Source: Hypericum androsaemum (lineage: Eukaryota; Streptophyta; Magnoliopsida; Malpighiales; Hypericaceae). Taken from it: a DNA stretch of 64,000 nt. A model generated the notes under the pieces. The model ran no database searches and was not told the DNA's origin. It worked only from the letters and a program-made list of their open reading frames with translations. Every line of letters starts with the position of its first letter. Within the stretch, counting starts at the first letter, position 1. The position numbers were made by a program, and so were the translations under genes. The stretch covers positions 6,307,001 through 6,371,000 of the forward strand of contig OZ023192.1 in NCBI GenBank assembly GCA_963995505.1, given 5' to 3'. Below are positions 22,533 through 33,838 of this stretch, in pieces.

Positions 22533-23380
22533 AGCGATGATGAAAGAACAAACATCAAGACAGAGTTGAATAACTTCAGGAAGGTAATTCAACTAATGTG
22601 AATGTTGCGCAGAGGTCTTCCTTCAGACGTTGAGCATTTGCTCGAGTTATTCACCGTGGACAGTTGGACGCATTCAATGTTTATGTTGAATCACCCGTGC
22701 TTCTCGCTTTCTAATTATTTTGAAGGCATAATAGTAACTCTAAGGGAGAGATGCAAGACTCACTATCGCGATCACCAATATGATATTGATGCAGTGTAGA
22801 CTGTGGATGATTTAAGGGATTGGGTTGAAAAACTGCGGGATTCACAACGGATAAATATTGTTTGCTTTCAACATTGGATATTTCAAGATATGTTGAGAGT
22901 CATCCACTCGGTTTCTTAGTATACCTCATTAATTTATTCACACAGAGCCAAGAAAATTATGTAAGTTTTATGCACATTTCTCAATTTTTTATATGTATAC
23001 GATTTGAATATGCAAAATTCCTTATGGACTGCTTGATTTTGTGTTTTTCCTTGTTGCGATTTGATATTCAATATCGTGCATCATTTATTTCCAAAGTGCA
23101 TGGCAGAATTCACTTTCAATCTTTACTCAGGACCTGGGGCTTCGAGGGAAATCAAAGAGATAATGGTAAGCCTTTACAACAAAACTTTCGTAATTTGACA
23201 TTATTTTAGCTCACCAAGTCATTTTTTTTGCATATTCACCTTTGTTAGTAGACTACTCAGAATCCGCATTCATGAATTCCGCAACTTCTTTTAGAGAATC
23301 GTTCTCACCTCTGCTATTCTGGTTCACTTCGTGAGCTGTATGTCTTTCTTCTTCATTGAACTTTTCACAACATAAATGAG
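22533..23380 (+). pseudogene. Unrecognised module, copy 4 (frameshifted)
   Basis: Same block order as copy 3 with MLRRGLPSDVEHLLELF, DSWTHSMFMLNHP, RYVESHPLGFLVYLINLF, FDIQYRASFISKVHGRIHF and LLRTWGFEGNQRD. Stops at 22797-22799 and in the last block break it. Its 3' end passes without a further minisatellite into the second CAND1 copy. Confidence 0.6.
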
Positions 23381-23394
23381 GAAAAAGAGAATGT

Positions 23395-24660
23395 TTTCCC
23401 AGTTTAGGGTTTATCCAAGGGCGCTTGTATACCTTCTTATCACCTACCTAGTTAGAGCTGATGTGGCTTGGTTAGTTACTAGTAGTCATGTGGTTACGTA
23501 AAGTATGGGACCATGAGGTATCATATAGTAGTGGTAGGTACAATTACAGGTACTGGCCTTGTACACGTTAGATTACTGAAGTAGTGGACAATAACCTCCT
23601 ATGGAGGAGTATATAAACCTGCTGCGTGTATTTTCCTTATTATGCAATGAAATATCATATTATTTCTTTCTATATTTCTACATTCTTTTCTATCTAATCT
23701 CTAATTCTTCTATCTTAACTCAAATTCTACCTCTCTCTGAAACTCTTTTCTTCTATTATTTCCCTCAATTCTATCCTCCCACATACTCTTTTCTATCATG
23801 TATCACGACATTTCTGTTGCGTTTCTCACCACGTTGTTCATTTTGGTTACCCAACGTTCAATTAGGGTTTCATCGAGTACGGATTAGAAAGTGTACTTTG
23901 GAATTACTTATTTTTCTGGTTGTTGGTGGCTCTAACCCAACGCCATTGTGGCCTTTTGCAGGGTTTGGACTCAGAGGAGGAGACTGTAGCCGTAAATTCA
24001 AGAATCTTATGAACGAAATATCAAAAACTCCTAAACTGTGGGACAAATATTGCTCCATAAGGAATGAGTAACTGCTCTTGTCTCAACAATCCTAGGAAAG
24101 GGTGCTCAATGTTCAAGTGCTACATGGGTAAAATCCGTAAATGAAACAGATGATGAACCAATATAGATTCAATCAAGGACTTCGCTGAGCGGCATAGTGT
24201 ACGAAAAAAACTTGTAGCTGCCATTATCGGTACCCAGCCTACAACAATCTTTACCCTCCTAGCCATCATCTCATTATAGTTAGAAACCTACAGCTGGTGT
24301 TACCACTTTTGAGTACTATCACATATCAGACCGACTATAAATGTAATCGGCAATTGGCTGTAGTTTGATCGTGATTTTTGTTTTCCTTTACTTTAACACA
24401 TGTCTTAGTTTTAGATTGTTTTCTTGGCAAAATGAAAGAGGTCTAAGGATGACAATAGATCTGGATCTTGCAGTACCGAGTCAAAGCAAGGTGAGACTAG
24501 GTGACGACACTAAGCATGACAATTAGATTTAGATCTTGAGAATTTACTTAGATTCAAATTCTATGGTCGAAATCTGTTGATTTTGACAAGTCTAGACCGG
24601 ATCTTGTCTTTTAAAAAGATAATAAAATGGACATGAAGCTATAGTACCGATCTTACCTAG
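23395..24660 (+). pseudogene. Second CAND1 copy, leader intron fused to last exon
   Basis: 23395-23437 and 23819-23970 match the CAND1 leader intron (3950-3990 and 4000-4155), interrupted by about 380 bp of unrelated DNA. At about 23971 the match jumps from GGGTTTGGA (start of exon 2) to the end of the last CAND1 intron and the last exon (GGDCSRKFKNLMNEI ... CSIRNE, stop at 24069-24071). Downstream to about 24660 it follows the CAND1 3' flank. Intron sequence is kept on both sides of the join, so it arose by genomic deletion of about 10 kb and not from a spliced RNA. Here the last exon is in a good frame, which shows that the first copy lost one base there. Confidence 0.85.
23438..23818. mobile_element. 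About 380-bp insertion in the second CAND1 copy, LTR-like
   Basis: This DNA is absent from the other CAND1 leader intron. It holds a TATATAAA box at about 23611-23618 followed by a pyrimidine-rich tract, as in a promoter or LTR, and it ends CACGACA. Clear TG...CA ends or a target duplication were not found, so the class is open. Confidence 0.4.
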
Positions 24661-25992
24661 ATTTTTTTAAAATATTATTAAAACAATTACAAATTACTAA
24701 ATAAAAAATTAAATACCAAACTTCCAAGTGAAGGTAATTTGTCTGTGATGCTAATTTTGTTTATTTGATTTATTGGTATAGAGTTTAGATAAAAGTGATT
24801 TTCAACCGCCTTTTTATCGGATAGGCCTAATAATCATATTCATATCGTTGCAATTCAGGTAACACCTAGCAACAATCATATTCCCATAGTCAGGTTTGGG
24901 TTCTATTTAGCGAGCAAGTCTTGTTATGCTCTTACTTCAATATATCGACATTCTTTGTTCTCTTGTTGTACGGCTATGTGTGTGAGTTTTGTTTCAAGGA
25001 GTAATCAAATTTCTTATTTGGTTGTTTGCTTGACTTGTGTATCTACGAGGGTACGAGATGTTTAGTTAAATGAACTAATTTCAGCTGCAGGGTAGTTTAA
25101 TCGAATTGCATTCGATTTAAATTTTTTATTTTTGTATATTTTCTTGATTTAGTGCACAAATGACTTGTATTCACATTTTCAAGTAGTTCTTAACTGCTAA
25201 GAGTAATCAAGTGGCGGTTCAAATTTCTTCTTATGATAAACTATTTAAATAATATGGAGCCGCTGATCGATCTCATGATAGTCAATGGATACTCAACATT
25301 CACCATAGTTTAAATCCAACATGACGGTAAAATTTGTTAAATTCGAGAATTATTAACTAATTTTTAAATAATTAATTTCAAGTGTTTCCACCAAAAAAAA
25401 TTACTTACAAAATGAAAAGATTGACTTGTAAACAACTCTTCATAATTGTTTGTTGCAATTCGAAAAGACGATACCAGAACTTTGAATGCAACAGAAAAAT
25501 TAGAAATGAAATCCAACTAAATTTATTTTATTCTAAAAACAAGCAACATACATTTATATCTTACTATTTTTTTCTAATTTTATTTGTAAATATCGAAGAA
25601 TTTTATTAATTCTTAATTTTGAAGAGAATATAGATCTATATATAAGGTCTTTCTGAAAACAATTATTAAGACATTGTGCTGAAAATAATGTCATTTTTTA
25701 AAATAAATTTAATGAAGTTTTATAATAAAATATCTATAATTAGTTTTTAGATGCTTGTAAATATGACCCGGGATCGAACAAGGTATAGTTGAAGAGCCAT
25801 TGTATCTTTCCGAAAAGTTTTGAAATGTTCAGGACTAATTGCATGTCTTAGGAAAAAATAGATGGTCTCGAAACATCAAACTTTTGATTTAAAAAAACGC
25901 AAAGAGGGAAAATTGAAGGAAGAGCGAAACCCTAATTTCAAAATTCCAAGCTATTTCCTCTGAAGGAATTCTTAGGCGAAGAGTAAGGAAGC
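24661..25992. other. AT-rich intergenic stretch, nothing recognised
   Basis: There are no conserved frames, RNA genes or clear repeats apart from short A/T runs. The last 100 bases before the SPF30 ATG are the likely 5' UTR of that gene, including a GAAACCCTAATTTC motif of the telo-box type. Confidence 0.5.
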
Positions 25993-28900
25993 ATGCAAGG
26001 AGGGGAAGGAGAAGAGGAAGTGAGCTGGCTTCGAGTCTTTCCACTTACAAAGAACACCTCCAACTGGTATATTCCTTTTTTTTTCTTTTCAGTGTTTGTC
26101 CTCAATTTATTATTTATTATTTTTATTAGATAGTTGTTGTTTGAGGGTTGAATTGATGGGTTTAGTTCATGGGTTGATAACTTTGATTGAAATTGGTAAG
26201 GAAGCAACAATGATGTTGGTTTTGATGAGATTTTACGTTTTTATTACCCGAACTGTGACGTGGACGTGGGAAGTGGTTGCTTTTACTGATTACGTATAGA
26301 TTATCGCTTGTCATGTGGATTGGGTCATGTTTTTTTTTTGTTAGTGCTTCACCAACTGTCATGGTCTCTTCGTGCTTCCATCTATTGTGATCTTAATGTC
26401 GACGAGGTTGAGGTTGCTTCTGTTGGATGCAATTGAACTGTCGTCTTGATGACTGGATCACTAGCAGGAATTGAGATATGGTGATCAAACCTCCATATTA
26501 CCTTTGATACTGTAGGCAAATAAGTTTCCAACTTTTAATTCGAGGCTACTTCATGTTCGTGACCTATCTAATGTTGACTTAGTTCAACCTTATTTGAAGT
26601 TGTAACTTAGTCTTAAGCCATGGGAAATGTATCTTAAGGATGTTAGTTTTGGTTCCCTCCCCATCTCTAAATAATTGTGTGTATTTCATTGTTATTTCTT
26701 GTGCTGTTTTACTTTTTCTGTTTCCCCTCTGATTGTTGTTTTTTGTATCGTTTTATTAGCTGTTGTTGCATATTATGCTTAGTGACTTCTCGTCTGGTTG
26801 CTTACCAGGTCAGGCAGCAGTTGGCTGATGATCCATACAACACCGAATATGCAGACAGAGAAAGAGCTAAAAGAGGTCATCCTTTGGAATAGCTGCTATT
26901 CATTTTTGTTGTGTTCTTTATTTTCTCTTCTCTTTGACAGGATAGGGGCATCTCATGTGCCTTTGCCTTTTTTCAAGTTGTTCATAGTTGGCTCCATTTT
27001 TGGCATAATTGTTTTTTTTTAATATCTCTAGGGATTGCCAAGTCTGTGGTAGGTGCTAAACTCTAACATGTTGCTTATGGTAGCGCTATGATTAGCTGTT
27101 AATGGCTTCTATGTAGATTTGTTTTCATTTCAGGGATCAAAAGGAAAATATAATATTCAAATCTCCATCATTAACTTCTCTGAATTTATAATGGAAAATA
27201 TACTGGGAGAAATTTTTTAAAAGATTAGAACCAAAACAAGTCGCCCATCACCTCTATCTTGGTTCATTTGCAGGTGTCCTTTGTGCCGAGATGGCCAGCC
27301 AGCTTCTCTTCCTCTCCTGATTTGAGATGTTCACTATGAGATTATAAGTTCGAATTTTAACTGCAGTGGCATTCATGAGTTAAAGATTGCATGTTATTCC
27401 CCTGAAACTTATCCTAATGTTCCAAAAACGCAGGTAATTTCTCTGATAGAAGAGCTTCTTGCAACAGCAAAGCAGAATGACATTTCTGGCTCAGGAAGCT
27501 TGTCAGGATCTAGTGCAAACCAAAGTCTCCCTCCATTTAATTTAACTCATACGGTATATCTCAAGATTCTTTTTATGTTGCAAGGTTCTAAAGTGTTTAT
27601 TATGTTTTGATGCAAGCAAGTGCATATATGATTTCGAAATGAGTGTTGTGCTAGTGCTGCCAAGTTGACTTAACTTCTTTCCATCCTAATTAAGGAATTG
27701 CAAACCGTGTCAGAGGAGCATAAGTTCTCAGTTGGGGAAAAGTTCAAGCTGTCTGGAGTGAAGATGGAGAATGGTAATCAATGAGCTTAGAAAGATGCTA
27801 GCTTTGTTAATTCTGGTTGTCTTTACTTTCTTTGCTTCTTGTTATCCTTTTTCTTTGATTGATTAGGTTTTCAGGTATGAAGCAACTGTTGAGGCTCTGA
27901 CACCAATCGGTTATTATGTGGCCTATAATGAATGGGGGAATAAAGAAGAGGTAACTTTTCTATTGCCATGTGGCCAAAGGTTTATTTCTGTCCTTGTCGT
28001 CCAGTCAGGAATTCTGGTCATTTGCTTCTACGTATGTGCTTATCTGTATTCAGAAAATTGTTGCTTCCCCATAACTTTCTCTTAATCCGAATGTTGTCTC
28101 CTCAACAATATGATGCTAAAAAATGTTTGTCTGGACATTTTATTTGGTCTCAAACTGACAGTAGCACTATAACTTGAGATTATATGTGATGTCAATTCGA
28201 GCTTGCACAATTTCTGCAATTAAGACCACATTATGCAATCGTACAGAAAAAATTGTTGGTTGGTTCAGGTGGGGATAACATTGTTAAAATGGATGATTGA
28301 TACTACAAGCTGTGTGTTTGATTGATGCCTCAAAAGTACTGACTTCTCTCTCTTGTCTCTCTCTAGTATCTGACTATAGCCGTATATCAGCTATGTAATC
28401 TGTAACTTTGAATTCAGATGTAATTTTCTTTTACTGGGCTTTAAGAAATACGAAGCATGGGTCATTTCGTTGGCTCTTCAATATTATGCATCAATTAAAG
28501 TTGGTGGAGAATGTTGCTTTTCTCCCCTTTGGACTATGGAAATATGAAATGAGTGATTTGCTATTAAAAATGATCTTTGAGGTTTAAAAAGTAGCTTCTT
28601 TTTTGTTTCTTTTATCCTTTTTTGCCTTCATGTAGTAATTTATTAGTAGTTGTTCCGTTTCTTTTTTAATTAATTCAAAGTTGAGGTGTCACTAATTCTA
28701 ACTAATCTCAGGTGGATCATGCAAATGTCAGAGCTATTGAATTTAATGCGTTAGCAGAAGCTGAGTGGCTAGCTGAAGCTACAAAAGAGGCAATAAAGCG
28801 CAAAATTGCAAATGTCAGAGCTATTGACTTTCAATCGCGAAGTTTACCACCTAAGCTTCGCATAGAACCTGACGACCTTGAGGATGTTGCAAGTATTGCT

Positions 28901-29624
28901 TACATGTATGACTGCTTCAAATACCTCGAGGTTGATAATTTTCTTCCGTTTGAAATTTGTATTTATACAAGCTGTTGCGGCTTAACCTTTCTGGCATATT
29001 CTAAAATTAGATGGATTGGTTCTCCTTAACTGTCAGAGTCACCTGCTTTTTGTGCTACCACCTTTCCATTCAATGTTTTAAGATGTGGGCCATAACAAGA
29101 CATTCTTTCACATACATGAAAATAGTTACAGTTGTCGTGTAATGGAGGTTGGTTTTGGTCTTGATTATGAGCTGATATTTCATGTTATTCCGCTGTCCTG
29201 TTATCGTGACTCGTGCAAATTTCTGAAATTTGCAGAAAGCAGCCAAGCATAAGAAGATACATGCTTTTAAGTCGAAGGTTCGTTTCGAACAACTTGAGGT
29301 CACACAAAATAAGCGGCAAAATGCCTGGCAGCAGTTCCAGACGACCAAGGGCAAGACTAAAAAGGTTGCCCGTGCTCATTTCTCCTTTTCTTTGACAATT
29401 TGTGTCCCTCCCATTGACAACCATCGTGGTTTTTGTCTCTCTATTCACCTTCTGTCCAGGTTGATTTCTTCTCAGGGCACAAGCGAGAAAGCATTTTCAA
29501 GTCTCCCGATGATCCCGACGGTAAAGTTGGTGTCACGGGAAGTGGGAAGGGCTTGACAGATTTCCAGAAACGGGAAAAGCATTTGCATCTCAAGGGTGGA
29601 AGCATGGAGGCTGCTGATGAGTAG
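25993..29624 (+). pseudogene. SPF30: SPF30/SMNDC1-like Tudor splicing factor, frame broken
   Basis: SPF30 (survival motor neuron-related splicing factor 30) is a nuclear Tudor protein that helps recruit the U4/U6.U5 tri-snRNP. Eight exons: 25993-26066, 26809-26875, 27434-27553, 27695-27773, 27875-27950, 28712-28888, 29236-29364, 29460-29624. The start MQGGE, the Tudor half YEATVEALTP and VAYNEWGNKEEVD, and the long conserved tail (KKIHAFKSKVRFEQLEVTQN, IFKSPDD, GLTDFQKREKHLHLK) fit plant SPF30. Exon 1 appears to lack about 10 nt and exon 2 lacks 2 nt; together these restore the frame but leave about 25-30 residues out of frame. Exon 4 lacks one base in GGGGAAAAGTTC (27735-27742), which shifts the Tudor domain and leads to TGA in exon 5. 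Intron 6 is GC-AG. Identity is firm; the loss rests on one homopolymer base. Confidence 0.8.
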
Positions 29625-30261
29625 TTCTGTTTCCCTCCTTGGCATTTTGGCATATAATTCTTTTTCCCATTTCTTGTTTGTCAACTTTTATTCAATTGCG
29701 AGGGAAGTGGATTAAGGCACCCGAGGGGTGTTTGGCATAGGAGTTGTCGGAGGAGGAGAAGCTACAAATTAATTAATTTAATGCTGTAGCTGATCTTCTT
29801 GTAGTGAAGTTTCTTCGCTATTTCTCTCGTATTTGGTCTTCATTTAGCCTGATGTCTTCTGGGTCCTTGCCATTAGGCCATTCGGCAGACGACAGACGAC
29901 CACTTTTTTCTTGCAATATCCCATCGATTTTACCCTACAGGCCGAATACGAAATGCCATCATACGTAAAGATCTTAAAACTAAGAATTAGTTGTCTGGCT
30001 AATGTCCAAATCATTTGAACCTGCTACATGATCTTTTTGTAATCTAAGACTAGTAAAGATGCACGCGCTATCCGAGTGCTGTTCTATTTTAAAATTCTGC
30101 AAAATATATTATTTATTAATTTTTTTAAGCTATACATGAATATGATACTCTTTTACATATTTAATATAACAATATTTTTTTATTTACCTAAGACACCATA
30201 AGAGCTCATTTGTATTTACCTTTAGGAAAAACAAATCCTTTATAGATGATTTTTTTGTAAA

Positions 30262-30560
30262 CGTCCGGTGTTTCGATCATTCGATGGTCCAGTGTCGGGG
30301 GTCCACGGTCCAGTGGTCCCGGGGTCCGAGGTCCAGGGGTCCGGTGGTCCGGGCTCCAGTGTCTCGGATCCGGGGTTCGGTTGGTTCGGGGGTCCGAGGT
30401 ATGGTGGTCCGGTAGTTCGGGGATACGGTGGTTCATAAATTCGGGGTCAAACTGGGGTCCAGAGGTCTGGGGTTCAGTGGTTCGGTTTTTCGGTAGTCCG
30501 GGAATCCGGTGATTCGTTGTCTGGGCGTTAGATGGTCCGAAGTTTGGTGGTCCGGGGATT
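30262..30560. repeat. GGTCC-rich minisatellite
   Basis: An irregular array of about 10-12 bp units, mostly GGTCCGGGG, GGTCCGGTG and TTCGG variants, fills about 300 bp. It stands out by GC content. Frames in it (proline/arginine/threonine repeats on the minus strand) are artefacts of the repeat. Confidence 0.85.
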
Positions 30561-30754
30561 TTATAAATCGTGGAATGATTTTAAGGAAAAAAACTAATAA
30601 ATAATTATTCTATCTTCGAATTCAAGCCATAAAAATATTATTGTTTTAAAAGTGGGTAAATAGTATAGTTTTAAAAAATGACCCAGAGATCGACCCATAA
30701 TTTCTCCCGTCCTCCAAGTCGACCGGTCCGATCGATCAAACCACCAATCACGAG

Positions 30755-30908
30755 AGAGATTTTTAAATAAAAATGTTCATTTATATTTAGTATTAACCCA
30801 TATCCCAATCATATATCCCAACCCATATCCCAATCATATATCCCAACCCATATCCACGTTACCTCCTTTTTTAAATAAAAATTTTCATTTATATTTAGTA
30901 TTAATAGG
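30755..30908. repeat. Compound tandem and direct repeats
   Basis: The unit CCCATATCCCAATCATATAT is repeated more than twice at 30798-30856. On both sides lies the same 36-bp AT-rich sequence (TTTTTAAATAAAAATGTTCA at about 30760, and a near copy at about 30870). Confidence 0.8.
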
Positions 30909-31730
30909 GGTCCGACTCCTGTTTTTTAAAAACATCCCCAACCCATTAAGAGGTCCTCGGTAAGACCGGATTGAGTAAGAATTAAAGAAAATTTGTTCCC
31001 GACAAGACCCATTAATATTTCTCCTGATTAATTTCCATAGAATCACAATTCTCTTTCCAAGTTTCAAGGCATAACTACACAGAACAAATGAAAATTTCTC
31101 TTCCCAAATATTTTTTTTTAACATCCCCAAAACGTAAATTTTCTACCCTCCTCTTTCCCTCTCATGTTCTTCACCACCACACAAACCCTAGCCTTGATCA
31201 AGGAACTAATTTATCACCCTCCCTCTGAGCTCGTCACTTTCCCCTAATCCACCTTCTCTCTCTGGGTTTCCAATTATTGGATTAATTGCTGGGAGAAATC
31301 AAGCAAGGGATTGGAGATGAGTCCTTCCCGCCTCGGTTCCCATTCATACGTGCTCATCACTTTGCCATAGTCTTTCTCCGACACCAGATCCCGCCCTCCG
31401 GGGGATCCAATCCCATGCTACTTGGAACCAAATAGCATAAGATGGGGACCTCACCTGCTTGTTCTTCACAGCATCCCCAATTAAATTCAGTATCATTTTT
31501 GTTTCAATTAAATCCAAAAACCCCAAGCTGGGGTAGTTTGGGAACACGGGGCGGGGATTGGGGAGATAGAGGGGGAATACGGGCCGCGGAGGAGGGGAAG
31601 GGGTAGGGGGAGGGGGTGACGTGGAGCTCTGTAAGATACCAAAAAGGAGGGGAGGGTTAGGAATTTTAATAAGGGTAGTTTAGACCTTTTCGGAGTGTCG
31701 GACCAAACTAAAAAGGAATGAAGGTTTACA
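30909..31730. other. Intergenic, possible mobile-element remnant
   Basis: A leader-like pyrimidine-rich stretch (31140-31270) is followed by an ATG at 31317 with no sustained frame. 30964-30998 matches, in the opposite orientation, the motif at about 3080-3113 (CGGATTGAGT ... AAAGAAAATTTGT), so a dispersed repeat is present at both sites. The class is not recognised. Confidence 0.35.
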
Positions 31731-32739
31731 TAGTAAATAGCCAGATTCTAATAGTTGACACGCAAGGCATGTAACAAAAGCAGAGGGTTCTGATTTCCAT
31801 ATGACTCATGGAGTTCGACCATCTCATCGACTCTCCTGATTTCGCTGCAAATAAGTATATCGTGGTCAGGACGTCCTACGTGATTGGCATCTGGCAATGA
31901 TTTTATGTGTTTTGATTTGTCAGAAACATTTGGTAGTCGCTGGTTCCGCAATAGCCCGATTAATTTCGAATTAGCAATCAATATCAATCAGGGTTCTTAG
32001 CTGGTAAATTCCATTTACCAAATTATGGTTGGGAAGAAAATTAGATGGCAATGCTGTGCAATCAGAACCGAAGTCTTAAGGGGAAAGGCCAACAGGAAGA
32101 CAACCTTAATCCTTGTCGTTGCGAGTCACTCGCTGGCCGCCTCTTTTCTTTTTGTATCTTTGGTCATGTGGAGATCATCCTATTTTCTTCGCAAGCAAGT
32201 TAGGAATTTAATTTATTTAAAATACTAAATTCATTGCGAAAAAAGAAAGTATTTCGTGTGGTTGTTCATAGAATCCTTTTCCAAATTTTGTCTATTTTGG
32301 TAGAATTCGTTACAGTTTTTAAGAAATTCATGCAACTTAAAAAGTGCGATTTGTAATTATCTTGAAATGAAATTCCGTAAATTCATAATGTAGATATAGA
32401 TATAGCGGGGAACCATGGCTGTCTTTTTCTTGGACATTTTAATGCAACAATACAACAAATGTCCATAGAGAAAGATATGGCCCCTACTCCATCACCAAGA
32501 AATGTCTGAGACATGTTTTTGTCGGCATTAACTTTTACCCTATTTATAATTATAACCGACCGGCAGAAAAACAAGATATCCATTATGCTTATTGCTACTT
32601 TCCTATGCTCCTAACCTATCTCTAAACGTCGTTACTTTTGCGACTAGCGTGTATCCAACATTTAGACTGGTTAATTCATAGTTGAGTTGAACCAGAATAC
32701 AAAGGGTGACAAAGTTCTTTGGACTCGAACTCAAAATTA

Positions 32740-32832
32740 TTCATTAGGGTGACAAGACGTTGTAAATACTTAGGAGGTCCAAGGTTCAAACCTTGACAAT
32801 ATCATAGTGTAATAATTTATCTTTCAAAAAAA
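32740..32832 (+). mobile_element. SINE-like copy
   Basis: It contains CGTTGTAAATACTTAGGAGGTC and a B-box-like GGTTCAAACC, followed by TTGACAATATCATAGTGTAA and an A-run. It matches, as a diverged sister, the reverse-strand copy at 54793-54893. Confidence 0.55.
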
Positions 32833-33838
32833 AAGTTGATCTAACTAGGTCACTTGGCATATATAGAAGGAAAGCTTAACTAGTAAGGTCCCCATGATCA
32901 AGGAGCTTTTGTGCTCAATACATAGAGGACAGACTCTAAGAGAATGCATTGAATCTCCTAGTGGGATATATTCTAATAATTCCTCATAGATACTCTTGGA
33001 CCACTTATGAAGTCAGTGGTGCTTCGCAATCTTTTCTATGCCAAAAGGTCCATGTGCATGTGAAATTCGTCTATTTTAACGTTTCTTTTGGAAAGTCATG
33101 GGGGCCCAATTCCTAAACAAGAAAGATGTTATTAGATGTTAGTTCTTAATTAAGACAAACAGAATTTGTTTTTGCAACAATGATGTGAGGAATGCGGATT
33201 TATAGAAACCGAGCAAATTTTTCGAGGAGTAAAATGCGAAGGTCAGCTTCTCCTATATAACATCATTTCCCATTTCCAAGAATGACGTTTTGGTCATATT
33301 CTACGAAAAAGATTGGCTGCCAAAATCTCAATCTATTCCTTGATTCATTGAAGTGATTTGTATCTATATCTAGGGAAGTTTACAGAACTTATGTAACTTT
33401 TTTTTTTATTTGAGGAGACAAAGTCCAATGTATCTGGAAAGGTGTAATGAACAACAACGATGAATAAAATTAATCTACTTATAAAAAAAATAACTGAATT
33501 TTATAATGATGAAGCAGCCTTAATTTGCAATTGTTGAGAGAGTTGGATTCTCGTCAAGAAGGTTTTGAATTCAAACTTTATGAATAAAAAGAGATCAGTG
33601 ACATAATTATCCTTAAAAAAGATAAGACAGTGACTGAACTTTATAGCATTTCCACGACATAAACATTGAATATATTGTCATTATTTGTATTTAGAAGGTC
33701 AAGACTTGCCATGGTCTTTCTTTCCATTCTATTCTTTTACACTTACTACAATTGAGAATAAGCATATTCTCAAGAATTCACTTGGGAATAATAATACAAT
33801 AAGGCGCCATTTCATGACCACTTATTTATAACGTCACC

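Noticed and set aside
17540..23390. Possible CRISPR-like array, given regular repeats with spacers
   Set aside because: The genome is a plant nucleus, the units are diverged and the spacing is irregular with T-rich filler; no cas genes are present.
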